From positions 496,001-560,000 of the forward strand of contig NZ_JADNQZ010000059.1 of assembly GCF_015709515.1 (NCBI RefSeq): a stretch of 64,000 nt of DNA, written 5' to 3'. Both the position numbers and the translations under genes were made by a program. Shown here piece by piece: positions 27,673 to 36,541 of the stretch (its first letter is position 1; each line of letters starts with the position of its first letter). The notes beneath the pieces were generated by a model, which searched no databases, was not told where the DNA came from, and saw only the letters and a program-made list of their open reading frames with translations. This DNA is from Methylocystis sp. H62 (lineage in GTDB: Bacteria; Pseudomonadota; Alphaproteobacteria; Rhizobiales; Beijerinckiaceae).

Positions 27673-29019
27673 ATGCAGCGAAGCGACGATTTCCTCGGCC
27701 ATCCGCGCGGATTGGCCTTCCTCTTCGCTTCGGAAATGTGGGAGCGCTTTTCCTATTACGGCATGCGGGCGCTTCTCGTCCTCTACATGGTCGACTACCT
27801 GCTGACGCCGGAGCGCATGGACACGGCGCTCGGCCTCAATGCATTGAAGCGCGGGCTCGAGACGATTTCCGGTCCGCTCGGTCCGCAGCCTTTCGCCTCG
27901 CAAATCTACGGGCTCTATACCGGCCTCGTTTATCTCGCGCCGATTCTCGGCGGGGCGATCGCCGATCGTTGGTTAGGGCGCGCGCGCACGATCGTCATCG
28001 GCGCGGCGTTGATGGCCATCGGCCATTTCATGATGGCGTATGATCGCCTCTTTCTGATCGCGCTGCTTTGCATCGCGCTGGGCTGCGGCGGCTTCAAGCC
28101 GAACATCTCCGTCCAGGTCGGAGAGCTTTACGCGCCGGCGGACGCCCGTCGCGACCGCGCCTATTCAATTTTCTATGTCGGCATCAATATCGGCGCGTTC
28201 TTCGCGCCGCTGGTTTGCGGAACAGTCGGGGAGACGATCGGCTGGCATTATGGCTTCGCCTGCGCGGGCGTCGGCATGGCGATCGGCCTCGCGACATATG
28301 TGATCGGTTTTCCGAGCCTGCCGCCCGAGCCGATACGCGGCCAATGGCGCGCCCCGACGGCGCTGGCGCGCGCGCAGTTTCGCCGGTCATTCACCATCCT
28401 CATGCTGCTCTTTGCGCCTTCCGCGCTGTTCTGGGCGGCTTTTGAGCAGCAGGGCAACACGATCGCGCTCTGGGCGGCGCAATCCGACCGCGGCGTCAAC
28501 GTCTTTGGATGGCGCGCCGAAATTCCGGTGACCTGGTTTCAGGCGTTCAATCCGCTGATGATCTTTCTCTTCACGCCGCCGCTCGTCTCTCTGTGGGCCT
28601 GGCTTGCGCGGTTGGGGCGCGAGCCCTCGACGATCGGCAAGATGTCGCTCGGCTGTCTCGGCGTCGCTGTGAGCTACGGCGTCATGGCGCTCGCGGCCTG
28701 GACGAGCGACGGCGGCGTGGCGAGCTGGCTTTGGCTGCTCGCCTATTTTGCCGTCATCACCGTCTCGGAGCTGCATTTCTCGCCGATCGCCCTGTCGCTC
28801 GTGTCGCATGTCGCGCCGGAAGGCTCGCGCTCGGCGCTGATGGGCGTGTGGTTCACGTCGATGTTTCTCGGCAATCTCCTGGCGGGATGGCTCGGCAGTT
28901 TGTGGTCGAGCGTCGCCAACGTGTATTTCTTCCTGCTGATGGGCGCGCTCGGCGTCGTCGGGGCGCTGATCGTTGAGGCTGCGCGGCGACCGCTTGGCGG
29001 CCTCCTGTCTTCCCGCTAG
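27673..29019 (+). CDS. POT-family proton-coupled oligopeptide transporter
   Basis: This is a 448-residue MFS protein. The N-terminal ASEMWERFSYYGMRALLVLYM is the diagnostic POT/PTR motif (first helix with the ExxERxxxYG core). GGFKPNISVQVGELY and the later SELHFSPIALSLVS match the family. Twelve membrane segments fit the hydrophobicity. It imports di- and tripeptides with protons. A transporter of the MHS family follows 61 bp downstream, so the two may be co-expressed. Confidence 0.9.
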   Translation: MQRSDDFLGHPRGLAFLFASEMWERFSYYGMRALLVLYMVDYLLTPERMDTALGLNALKRGLETISGPLGPQPFASQIYGLYTGLVYLAPILGGAIADRWLGRARTIVIGAALMAIGHFMMAYDRLFLIALLCIALGCGGFKPNISVQVGELYAPADARRDRAYSIFYVGINIGAFFAPLVCGTVGETIGWHYGFACAGVGMAIGLATYVIGFPSLPPEPIRGQWRAPTALARAQFRRSFTILMLLFAPSALFWAAFEQQGNTIALWAAQSDRGVNVFGWRAEIPVTWFQAFNPLMIFLFTPPLVSLWAWLARLGREPSTIGKMSLGCLGVAVSYGVMALAAWTSDGGVASWLWLLAYFAVITVSELHFSPIALSLVSHVAPEGSRSALMGVWFTSMFLGNLLAGWLGSLWSSVANVYFFLLMGALGVVGALIVEAARRPLGGLLSSR

Positions 29020-29080
29020 AGCAGGTTCGCGACTGCGAACGCAAAGCATCCGCGCGCGCGCGGACAATCGAGAAATTTGC

Positions 29081-30373
29081 ATGCATGTGCGCCAAAACTT
29101 CCCCCAAGTGAGAGCGCCAGCGCCCAAACAGATCGCGGCCGCCGTGATCGGGAATGCGCTGGAATGGTATGATTTCGTCGTCTACGGCTTTTTTGCTTCG
29201 GTTCTGGCGCAGGCGTTCTTTCCAAGCCGAGACGAGACGGCCTCGCTCTTGCTGGCGCTCGCGACCTTTGGCGCGGGCTTCTGCACGCGCCCGCTCGGCG
29301 GCCTCTTCTTCGGATTTTACGCGGATCGGAAAGGGCGAAAGGCGGCGCTGCAACTCATCATGTTCGTGATGACCGTCGCGATCGCCGTCATCGCCTTCGC
29401 CCCGACCTATGCGACGATCGGGCTCTTCGCCCCCATGCTCATCGTGATCGGCCGATTGCTGCAGGGCTTTGCGACTGGCGGAGAATTCGCAAGTTCGACC
29501 GCGTTTCTGATCGAAGTGGCGCCCGCCGGTCGGCGCGGAGTCTACGGTTCTCTGCAGATGGTCGGGCAGGGCCTGTCGATCCTGCTCGGGACGCTCGCCG
29601 GCATGCTCGTCGCAGGCGTCTTTTCCGCTGAAGCGTTGCACGACTGGGCTTGGCGGCTGCCCTTTTTCGTTGGCCTGCTGATCGGCCCGGTCGGGCTCTA
29701 TGTCAGACGCCATCTCGAGGAAACGCCGGCCTTCAAGGCCTCGCCCCAGGACGGCGGGGTGGCGGTCGCTTTTCTCGACCTCGTTCGGCGGCGGGGCGAT
29801 CGACTTCTCGCCTGTTTCGCCGCCACGATCGGCGCGACGATCTCCTTCTACGTGATCCTCGTCTATATGCCGACCTACGGAAAGACGGAGATGGGACTGA
29901 GCCTCGCACAGTCCTTTATCGCCCAGGCGCCCGGTCTTGTGTTGCTGATCGTGCTGACCCCGTTCGTCGGCGCTCTCTCCGACGCGATCGGCCGGCGGCC
30001 CTTGCTCCTCGCGTCCTACGGGATGCTGCTTCTTTGCGTCTATCCACTGTTCGTCTGGCTGCAGGCCGAGCGCACGCTGTTGGCGCTGACAGTGGCGCAG
30101 ACGGCCTTCTGCGTCATTCTCTCGGGTCTCTTTGGCGCGCTCTCGACGGCGCTCGCCGAGCAGTTTCCGACGCATGTCCGCACCGTGGGGCTGGCGATCG
30201 CCTATAATGTCGCCGTCATGATCTTCGGCGGCTTCGCGCCCTTCATCGTCGCTTGGCTGATCGACTATCTCGCCACGCCGATCGCGCCGGCGTTCTATCT
30301 GATCTTCGGGGCGGTCGTCGGACTGATGGGCGTCGCGGGTCTACACGAGCGGCGCGATGAATGGCTCGATTGA
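29081..30373 (+). CDS. Metabolite:H+ symporter (MHS) family MFS transporter
   Basis: This 430-residue transporter has 12 predicted membrane segments. The first helix GNALEWYDFVVYGFFAS and the loop GFYADRKGRKAALQ are characteristic of the MHS branch (citrate, alpha-ketoglutarate, shikimate, proline/betaine). RLLQGFATGGEFASSTAFLIE is another hallmark. The substrate cannot be told from these motifs; a dicarboxylate or tricarboxylate is likely. The ATG at 29081 is followed by MHVRQNFPQ; longer in-frame starts would overlap the POT gene. Confidence 0.88.
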   Translation: MHVRQNFPQVRAPAPKQIAAAVIGNALEWYDFVVYGFFASVLAQAFFPSRDETASLLLALATFGAGFCTRPLGGLFFGFYADRKGRKAALQLIMFVMTVAIAVIAFAPTYATIGLFAPMLIVIGRLLQGFATGGEFASSTAFLIEVAPAGRRGVYGSLQMVGQGLSILLGTLAGMLVAGVFSAEALHDWAWRLPFFVGLLIGPVGLYVRRHLEETPAFKASPQDGGVAVAFLDLVRRRGDRLLACFAATIGATISFYVILVYMPTYGKTEMGLSLAQSFIAQAPGLVLLIVLTPFVGALSDAIGRRPLLLASYGMLLLCVYPLFVWLQAERTLLALTVAQTAFCVILSGLFGALSTALAEQFPTHVRTVGLAIAYNVAVMIFGGFAPFIVAWLIDYLATPIAPAFYLIFGAVVGLMGVAGLHERRDEWLD

Positions 30374-30501
30374 AACGCGCTTGGCCGCCAGGGCGTCGAA
30401 TAACAAGGCGTCACTTCACCGCGTCATGGAAGTGAGCCGAAGTTAACACTGGCTTTGCTGCAACGACGATTGATTGAGGTTGGAGCGAGGGGAGGATTTT
30501 G

Positions 30502-30852
30502 ATGAAGAGAATTGCTGTTTTTATCGCGTCTTTCATCATGATGCAGCAACTCCTGATCGGGGAGGCGGTCGCCAGACCCGCGAGATGCGTCGTCAATGGC
30601 GCCGGCGCGGCGCCATATAACGGGAAATGCGAGTTTTCGGCTGAAACGGGCGGCAGCTTTTCGATCACGCCAGTTGGAAAAAGCGCCTTCGACGGCGCGA
30701 CGGTGATCAGCGTTTCCGTCACTTTGCCGGGAGTGGCGGAAGTGAGGGGACTGACCCGCGACGGGATCAACTCCCGTTGGGGAGAGGCGCAGCGCTCCAA
30801 GGAGGACCCCGCCTGCTGGGTCGGAAGCGACTTCAAGATCTGCGTCTATTGA
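30502..30852 (+). CDS. Small secreted Cys-containing protein of unknown function
   Basis: This 116-residue protein has a signal peptide (MKRIAVFIASFIMMQQLLIGEAVA) and four Cys in the mature part (ARCVV, GKCEF, PACWVG, KICVY) that could make two disulfides. GGAGGATTTTG precedes the ATG at 30502, a good SD. The C-terminus ends in FKICVY. I do not recognise a family; a periplasmic location is inferred. It faces rpsI convergently and shares a terminator with it. Confidence 0.7.
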   Translation: MKRIAVFIASFIMMQQLLIGEAVARPARCVVNGAGAAPYNGKCEFSAETGGSFSITPVGKSAFDGATVISVSVTLPGVAEVRGLTRDGINSRWGEAQRSKEDPACWVGSDFKICVY

Positions 30853-30860
30853 CCAAAACA

Positions 30861-30884
30861 AAAGCGGCGCCGAAGCGCCGCTTT
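30861..30884. terminator. Bidirectional hairpin terminator between the secreted protein gene and rpsI
   Basis: AAAGCGGCGC and GCGCCGCTTT flank the loop CGAA. The A-run on one side and T-run on the other allow termination in both directions. This is the cleanest intrinsic terminator in the first half of the window. Confidence 0.85.
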
Positions 30885-30913
30885 GCAAATGTTTGCCTTG
30901 AAGACCGCGAAGC

Positions 30914-31393
30914 TTAGCGCTTCGAGAACTGGAAGCTGCGGCGGGCTTTCCGCTTGCCGTATTTCTTGCGCTCGACGACGCGGGAGTCGCGCGTCAGGAA
31001 GCCTTCCTTCTTGAGCGCGGGACGCAGATCCGGCTCGTAAGCGGTCAGCGCCTTGGCGAGGCCATGGCGCACCGCGCCGGCTTGACCGGAAAGTCCGCCG
31101 CCTGCGACCGTGACGACGATGTCATATTGACCCGCGCGCTTGGTGACGCCGAACGGCTGGGCCAGAATCATGCGCAGCACCGGACGGGCGAAATAGACTT
31201 CGACGTCGCGGCCGTTGACGGTGATCTTGCCGGGGCCCGGCTTGATCCAGACGCGCGCGACGGCGTTTTTGCGCTTGCCGGTCGCGTAGGCGCGGCCCTG
31301 CTTGTCGAGCTTTTGCACATAGCGCGGCGACTCGGGCGCCGTGGCGACGCTTCCCTGAAGGTCGGAAAGCGAGGAAAGGGTGGTCTCGGCCAT
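30914..31393 (-). CDS. rpsI: 30S ribosomal protein S9
   Basis: This 159-residue ribosomal protein carries the S9 signature near [19 protein letters not shown] and the conserved C-terminus [22 protein letters not shown], whose last residues touch P-site tRNA. An N-terminal extension of about 30 residues ([20 protein letters not shown]) is typical of Alphaproteobacteria. It starts 2 bp after the rplM stop, in the universal L13-S9 operon. Confidence 0.98.
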   Translation of the reverse strand: MAETTLSSLSDLQGSVATAPESPRYVQKLDKQGRAYATGKRKNAVARVWIKPGPGKITVNGRDVEVYFARPVLRMILAQPFGVTKRAGQYDIVVTVAGGGLSGQAGAVRHGLAKALTAYEPDLRPALKKEGFLTRDSRVVERKKYGKRKARRSFQFSKR

Positions 31394-31395
31394 GA

Positions 31396-31866
31396 TCAGG
31401 CGCTCCGGCTATTCTTGACGTTCAGGGCGGCGATGTCGAGCGTCTGTGGGCTCTGCGCCTCATGCGGATGTTCCGCGCCCTTATAGACGCGCAGATTGCC
31501 GAACTGCTTGCGGCCCAAGGGGCCTCGCGGCAGCATGCGCTGCACGGCCTTTTCCAGGACTCGCTCCGGGAAGCGCCCGTCGAGAAGGAACTTCGCCGAG
31601 CGTTCCTTGATGCCGCCGGGAAAGCCCGTGTGATGGTGATAGACCTTCTGCTCGCGCTTGCGGCCGGTCAGCACCACCTTTTCGGCGTTGATGACGATGA
31701 TGTTGTCGCCATCGTCCATATGCGGCGTGAACGTCGCCTTGTGCTTGCCGCGAAGACGCAGCGCGATGATGGAGGCGAGGCGGCCGACGACGAGCCCGGA
31801 GGCGTCGATCAGCACCCACTTCTTTTCGATGTCGGCGGGAGTCGCCGAATAGGTCTTGCCAAACAT
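31396..31866 (-). CDS. rplM: 50S ribosomal protein L13
   Basis: This 156-residue protein has the L13 motifs [45 protein letters not shown] and [21 protein letters not shown]. It is the first gene of the rplM-rpsI operon. A near-consensus housekeeping promoter lies 42 bp upstream. Confidence 0.98.
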   Translation of the reverse strand: MFGKTYSATPADIEKKWVLIDASGLVVGRLASIIALRLRGKHKATFTPHMDDGDNIIVINAEKVVLTGRKREQKVYHHHTGFPGGIKERSAKFLLDGRFPERVLEKAVQRMLPRGPLGRKQFGNLRVYKGAEHPHEAQSPQTLDIAALNVKNSRSA

Positions 31867-31907
31867 GAGATGGGAATTCCGTGTGAACGGTGTGTTCGGA
31901 GGCCGAG

Positions 31908-31936
31908 TGGATAGGGGATGGGCGAGGGGAGGTCAA
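31908..31936 (-). promoter_or_regulatory. Sigma-70-type promoter of rplM-rpsI
   Basis: On the minus strand TTGACC (31931-31936) and TATCCA (31908-31913) are separated by 17 bp. Transcription would start near 31900, leaving a leader of about 35 bases before the rplM ATG at 31866. This is typical for a strongly expressed ribosomal operon. Confidence 0.75.
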
Positions 31937-32129
31937 GCGGTTTTTGGGCTGCCGAAGTTCCGTGAAGCTATAAAAACTCGAATGTAGCGAGTGGTGGTAA
32001 AATAATACCGTATACTTGCGTTCGCGGCGCAGGCTTCACGTTCGACTTACGAAAAGAGCTAGGAAGGGCTTTATCAAAAACAGATTGCCGAGCGCACGGG
32101 CGTAGAAATCTAGGCAAATTCAACTACCA

Positions 32130-32230
32130 TCCGTCATGGCTAGGCTAGTCCCGACTCCCTTTGGGAGACCTCTATGAGGGACCCGCATAGGCTCCACGGC
32201 GTGGATGGCCGGGACAAGCCCGGCCATGAC
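32130..32230. repeat. Dispersed-type palindromic repeat (GGCCGGG / CCCGGCC)
   Basis: ATGGCCGGG (32205-32213) and CCCGGCCAT (32219-32227) form a perfect hairpin. A diverged inverted partner (CCGTCATGGC...) lies at about 32130-32150, and CTCCC/GGGAG at 32155-32167. The sequence resembles a repeat common between genes in Hyphomicrobiales. This placement downstream of amt may also aid termination. Confidence 0.6.
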
Positions 32231-32267
32231 GCGGTTTCAAGCCGCCGCCTTTCTTGAAGCCCTCTCG

Positions 32268-33626
32268 CTACTGATGCAGCGCTTCGCCATGCAGCGCGAT
32301 ATCGAGGCCCTCGCGTTCATCATCGTGAGTCACGCGAAGCGGCGTGATCAGCGAGACGATTTTCAGCGTCGCCAAGGTGCCGATCACGCACCAGACGATC
32401 GTGACGAGGACGCCGATCGCCTGCACGTAAAGCTGATGCGGATCGCCTTCCAACAGACCCGCGACGCCGGGATCGCCCTCCGAAGCCGTGATCGCGCGCG
32501 TGGCGAAGACTCCGGCGAGCAGCGTGCCCATAATGCCGCCGACGCCATGCACGCCGAAAACGTCGAGCGTGTCGTCGTAGCGGAATTTATATTTCGCGAC
32601 GGTGCAGAACCAATAGCAGACGCCGCCGGCGATCATCCCGATGACGACGCCGTGCCAAGGCAGGACATAGCCCGAGGCCGGCGTGATCGTGCCCAGGCCG
32701 GCGACGGCGCCCGAGATGACGCCGAGCACCGACGGCTTGCCGCGCTGAAACCATTCCAGGCCGCTCCACACCAGCGCGCCGGCGCAGGCGGCAAGATGCG
32801 TCGCCACAATCGCGAAGACCGCGCGGGAATTGGCGGCGAGCGCCGAGCCGCCATTGAAGCCGAACCAGCCCACCCAGAGCAGCCCCGTCCCGACCACCGC
32901 CAGCGAGAGATCGAAGGGCGAGAGATTTTCGCGTCCAAAACCGACGCGGCTTCCGAGCACGAGCGCGCAGACGAGGCCGGCGATCCCGGCATTGATGTGC
33001 ACGACCGTCCCGCCGGCGAAATCGAGGAGGCCCATCTTCTGCAGAAATCCGCCGCCCCAGACCCAATGCGCGGAAGGCACATAGACGATGAACAGCCACA
33101 GCGCGCAAAACAGCATGAAGGCGGAGAACTTCATGCGTTCGGCGACGGAGCCGGCGACCAGCGCGCAGGTGATCACCGCGAAGGTCATCTGATAGAGCAT
33201 GAACAGGATTTCAGGGATCGTCTTGGCGAATGGGCTCACCGTGTCGAGCCCGATCCCGGCGAGAAGCGACCGCGACGCATCGCCGATATAGGCGCCCTCG
33301 CCGCTGAAGGCGAGGCTGTAGGCGACGCCGATCCACAGCAGCGAAACGAGGGCGGTGGCGATGAGGCTCTGCGCCATTGTGGCGAGAACATTCTTCTTGC
33401 GCACCATACCGCTGTAAAAGAGCGCCAGCCCCGGCAGCGTCATCATCAGCACCAGCGCTGTGGCGGCGATCATGAAGGCGGTGTCGGCGCCGTCGATCTT
33501 GCCTCCGCCGTCTTGGGCGAGAGCGGGTTGCGAGACCAGGAAAGCCGCCAGCGCGGCCGCCACGGGTAGCGGGCTCCTCGGGATGAGGAAATCCTTACTC
33601 AAGCTGCGCGCGAACGAGCTCTGCAT
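32268..33626 (-). CDS. amt: Ammonium transporter (Amt family), copy 1
   Basis: This 452-residue transporter carries ammonium through a trimeric membrane channel. A signal peptide (LPVAAALAAFLVSQPALA) is followed by 11 membrane segments. The twin pore His residues are in VVHINAGIAGL and FGVHGVGGIMGTLL. SAHWVWGGGF is the external vestibule and here is short. The start at 33626 puts the signal peptide at the N-terminus; the longer frame is rejected. It lies just downstream of a PII gene, the usual arrangement in which uridylylation of PII controls the channel. Confidence 0.95.
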   Translation of the reverse strand: MQSSFARSLSKDFLIPRSPLPVAAALAAFLVSQPALAQDGGGKIDGADTAFMIAATALVLMMTLPGLALFYSGMVRKKNVLATMAQSLIATALVSLLWIGVAYSLAFSGEGAYIGDASRSLLAGIGLDTVSPFAKTIPEILFMLYQMTFAVITCALVAGSVAERMKFSAFMLFCALWLFIVYVPSAHWVWGGGFLQKMGLLDFAGGTVVHINAGIAGLVCALVLGSRVGFGRENLSPFDLSLAVVGTGLLWVGWFGFNGGSALAANSRAVFAIVATHLAACAGALVWSGLEWFQRGKPSVLGVISGAVAGLGTITPASGYVLPWHGVVIGMIAGGVCYWFCTVAKYKFRYDDTLDVFGVHGVGGIMGTLLAGVFATRAITASEGDPGVAGLLEGDPHQLYVQAIGVLVTIVWCVIGTLATLKIVSLITPLRVTHDDEREGLDIALHGEALHQ

Positions 33627-33657
33627 CGTGAACCCTGATTGATGATTGGGAAGGCGC

Positions 33658-33996
33658 TTAGAGCGCGTCGGAGTCGGTTTCGCCGGTGCGGATGCGCATG
33701 GCGCGCTCCAGCGGCGAGACGAAAATTTTGCCGTCGCCGATATGGCCGGTGTAGGCGGCGAGTCTAATCGCCTCGATGGCGCGATCGACGAGCGCTTCAG
33801 AGAGCGCGATGTCGATCCTAACCTTGGGCAGAAAAGCGACGATATATTCGGCGCCGCGATAGATTTCGGCATGGCCCTTCTGTCGGCCATAGCCTTTCAC
33901 CTCGGTCGCGGTCATTCCGTGCACGCCGATTTCCGTCAGCGCCTCGCGCACCTCGTCGAGCTTGAAGGGTTTGATAATCGCCGTGATGATCTTCAT
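33658..33996 (-). CDS. glnK: Nitrogen regulatory protein PII, copy 1
   Basis: This 112-residue protein, starting at ATG 33996, has the exact PII length. [20 protein letters not shown] is the N-terminal strand and Tyr51 in RGAEYIVAF is the uridylylation site in the T-loop. GDGKIFVSPLERAMRIRTGE is the C-terminal PII signature. It senses ATP/ADP and 2-oxoglutarate, and gates the Amt encoded 31 bp downstream. GlnB cannot be excluded by sequence, but linkage to amt favours GlnK. A sigma-54 element lies 45 bp upstream. Confidence 0.95.
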   Translation of the reverse strand: MKIITAIIKPFKLDEVREALTEIGVHGMTATEVKGYGRQKGHAEIYRGAEYIVAFLPKVRIDIALSEALVDRAIEAIRLAAYTGHIGDGKIFVSPLERAMRIRTGETDSDAL

Positions 33997-34040
33997 CTGC
34001 GCAGACATGCCCTCATGGTTGGCGAATTGAACATTGTCTC

Positions 34041-34056
34041 AGCAATTGGCATGCCA
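34041..34056 (-). promoter_or_regulatory. Sigma-54 promoter upstream of glnK-amt (copy 1)
   Basis: Minus-strand TGGCATG-CCAA-TTGCT matches the consensus TGGCACG-N4-TTGCW at all key positions with one mismatch. The GG and GC dinucleotides have the required spacing. It lies 45 bp upstream of the PII ATG. NtrC/sigma-54 activation on nitrogen limitation is the known regulation of glnK-amtB. No NtrC site was identified by eye. Confidence 0.75.
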
Positions 34057-34292
34057 TTCTGCGCAGAAAATAATCGTTTTGCATCCTGGCGTCGAGTTCG
34101 AATCTGGCCAGTCGTGAGGCGCCGTGCGGCTAAGTTTTGTACACTATGCGTACATTGTTGGCTGACTTGGGCGCGGCTCGCCGCCTTCGCCGCCAGGCCG
34201 CTTGAGATGATCGATCTTTCCCTTTTGTGTGATGCGGGCGCCCGGTAGAGATAGAAGCCGATCGTCGGGAGCGCAGAAAGCGGCGGAAGCGG

Positions 34293-35681
34293 ATGAAGCT
34301 TGAAGATTGGTCGCCCGAAGCGACCGCCATCGATTTCCTTAATAAGGAAGACTGGCCCGAACGCCGCGCGAAGCTTCCCGAACCTACCGCGCGTCTGGCG
34401 GAGCTTGCGGGATTTGAGGCGAAGCCCGGCTCGCTTCTGATCGCGCCTGACGCCGATGGCGCGCCGCGGGTCTTTTTTGGCGCGCAGGGCAGCGCGCCAA
34501 AGGCGCGCGATCCGTTCTTTGCCGGAAAGCTCGCGACTGCGCTGCCCAAGGGGCTCTACCGGTTTGGCGATGGCGTCGACGCGCCGGCGCAGGCGGCGCT
34601 GGCGTTCCTTCTGTCGACCTATTCCTTTACGCGCTACAAGGCGGCAAAGAGGGAAGCCCCGCGTCTGTGCGCGCCGCAGGGCGTCGACCGCGCGCGCATT
34701 GAGCGCATCGCCGGCGCCGTCGCCCTCGGGCGCGATCTCGTGAATACGCCGACCAATGACATGGGGCCGGAGGCGCTCGCCGAAGCCGCGCTCGCTCTCG
34801 GCGCGAAACATGGCGCCAAGACTCGCGTCATTGTCGGCGACGCGTTGCTCGCGGAAAACTTCCCCTTGATTCACGCCGTGGGGCGCGCGGCCGCTCAGGC
34901 GCCGAGGCTCGTGGAATTTGAGCACGGTCCGGAGGACGGTCTGCGCGTCACGCTTGTCGGCAAGGGGGTTTGCTTCGATACGGGCGGGCTCGACATCAAG
35001 CCTTCGAGCGCGATGGCGCTGATGAAGAAGGACATGGGCGGCGCCGCGACGACCCTCTCGCTTGCCGCGATGCTGCTTGAGGGGAATGCGCCGGTCCGTT
35101 TGCGCGTGCTGCTTCCGATCGTCGAGAATTCGATTTCGGCGTCGGCGTTTCGAACCAGCGACGTATACCGAAGCCGCAAAGGCCTGAGCGTCGAAATCGG
35201 CAACACCGACGCCGAGGGCAGGCTCATCCTTGCCGACGCGCTCGCCTATGCGAGCGAAACGCCGTCCGATCTGCTGTTCGATTTCGCGACGCTGACAGGG
35301 GCCGCGCGCGTCGCGCTCGGTCCGGAAATTCCGCCGTTCTATACCGGCGATGACGCGCTCGCCCAAGAGATCGCCCTGCAGGCTGGCGCCGTGAACGATC
35401 CCGTGTGGCGGATGCCGCTATGGGACAATTACGATAGCGGTCTCGACGGCAAGATATCCGATCTCATCAACGTCACGAGCGGCTCCTTCGCCGGATCGAT
35501 CACCGCCGCGCTGTTTTTGAGACGCTTCGTGGCCGATCCCAAGCGGTGGGCGCATTTCGACGTTTACTGCTGGAACCCGTCGACGAAGCCAGGCCGCCCG
35601 GAAGGCGGCGAGGTGCAGGCGGCGCGCCTGCTTTATGATTTGATCGAGGCGCGCGCCGAGCAGAGGAAGGCGAAGCCGTGA
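34293..35681 (+). CDS. Leucyl aminopeptidase family (M17) peptidase
   Basis: This 462-residue metalloaminopeptidase has the M17 catalytic core: GKGVCFDTGGLDIKPS, MKKDMGGAATTL and the signature NTDAEGRLILADAL that binds two metal ions. It removes N-terminal residues from peptides in the cytoplasm. The N-terminal third is less conserved than in E. coli PepA, as in many alphaproteobacterial members, so I do not assign the name pepA. It overlaps the next gene by four bases (GTGA). The gene starts a three-gene operon. Confidence 0.9.
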   Translation: MKLEDWSPEATAIDFLNKEDWPERRAKLPEPTARLAELAGFEAKPGSLLIAPDADGAPRVFFGAQGSAPKARDPFFAGKLATALPKGLYRFGDGVDAPAQAALAFLLSTYSFTRYKAAKREAPRLCAPQGVDRARIERIAGAVALGRDLVNTPTNDMGPEALAEAALALGAKHGAKTRVIVGDALLAENFPLIHAVGRAAAQAPRLVEFEHGPEDGLRVTLVGKGVCFDTGGLDIKPSSAMALMKKDMGGAATTLSLAAMLLEGNAPVRLRVLLPIVENSISASAFRTSDVYRSRKGLSVEIGNTDAEGRLILADALAYASETPSDLLFDFATLTGAARVALGPEIPPFYTGDDALAQEIALQAGAVNDPVWRMPLWDNYDSGLDGKISDLINVTSGSFAGSITAALFLRRFVADPKRWAHFDVYCWNPSTKPGRPEGGEVQAARLLYDLIEARAEQRKAKP

Positions 35682-36541
35682 GCGAAAAGTTCGATCGGCG
35701 GCTGACGCCCGCGCGCCCAGAAGTCGCCGCCGCCTATCTCAAGGGACGCGTGAGCGCCGACCGCTATGTGGAAGGCGTCGCAATGGAGGTCAGGGACTGC
35801 GTCGTCGATCTTCGGCGTGAACCACGTCCCGACGCCGCCGTCGACACTCAGGCGATCTACGGCGAGCGCGTCACCGTTTACGATGAGGAGGAAGGCTGGG
35901 CCTGGGCGCAACTTGCGCGCGACGATTATGTCGGCTGGATCGCGGCCAATACGCTGTGGCGCGAATTGAGCGCGCCGACGCATCGCGTCAGTGTTCCACG
36001 GACCTTCATTTATCCGGGTCCGAACATCAAATTGCCGCCGCTCAACGCGCTGCCGCTCGGCGCCGAAGTCGCGATCGCCGAGGAGCGCGGCGGCTTTGGC
36101 GTGACGCCCGAGCTCGGTTTCATCTATCGCAAACATCTCGCGCCGCGCGAGGCGCAGGCGCCCGACTTTGTCGCCGTGGCCGAGACGCTTCTAGGCGCGC
36201 CCTATCTCTGGGGCGGCAAGTCTTGGATGGGCGTTGATTGCTCGGGACTGGTGCAGGTCTCCTTGCTGATGGCCGGCGTCAAGGCGCCGCGCGACACCGA
36301 TATGCAGGAAGCTGCGCTCGGCGCGACGCTCGATCCTAGCGCGCCGCTGATGCGCGGCGACATCGTTTTCTGGAAGGGCCATGTCGGCGTCATGCGCGAC
36401 GCCGTGACGCTGCTTCACGCCAACGCCACGCATATGCAGGTCACGAGCGAGCCGCTCGACGTCGTGCGGGCGCGCAACGAGGCGGCGGGAGCGGGACCGG
36501 TCACCAGCCTCAAGCGCTTGGCGAAAGACCTTTCGGCATGA
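35678..36541 (+). CDS. NlpC/P60 family cell-wall peptidase
   Basis: This 287-residue protein has an N-terminal bacterial SH3-like region (about residues 40-100, VYDEEEGWAWAQLARDDYVGWI) and a second one. A C-terminal NlpC/P60 papain-like domain follows with catalytic Cys in GVDCSGLVQ and His in KGHVGVM. These enzymes cut gamma-D-glutamyl-diaminopimelate bonds in peptidoglycan stem peptides. No signal peptide is visible, so it may recycle muropeptides in the cytoplasm. That fits the upstream aminopeptidase. The GTG start overlaps the peptidase stop; the gene also overlaps the next by 4 bp. Confidence 0.9.
   Translation: MSEKFDRRLTPARPEVAAAYLKGRVSADRYVEGVAMEVRDCVVDLRREPRPDAAVDTQAIYGERVTVYDEEEGWAWAQLARDDYVGWIAANTLWRELSAPTHRVSVPRTFIYPGPNIKLPPLNALPLGAEVAIAEERGGFGVTPELGFIYRKHLAPREAQAPDFVAVAETLLGAPYLWGGKSWMGVDCSGLVQVSLLMAGVKAPRDTDMQEAALGATLDPSAPLMRGDIVFWKGHVGVMRDAVTLLHANATHMQVTSEPLDVVRARNEAAGAGPVTSLKRLAKDLSA

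Larger units (their letters stand above)
31867..32267. other. 401-bp intergenic region upstream of rplM and downstream of amt
   Basis: It holds the rplM promoter, an AT-rich stretch (about 31970-32120) with no gene that I can support, and a palindromic repeat near the amt end (about 32130-32230). Confidence 0.6.

Noticed and set aside
34094-34105. tRNA T-loop-like GAGTTCGAATCT
   Set aside because: The flanking bases do not pair as a T-stem and no acceptor or anticodon arm is found.
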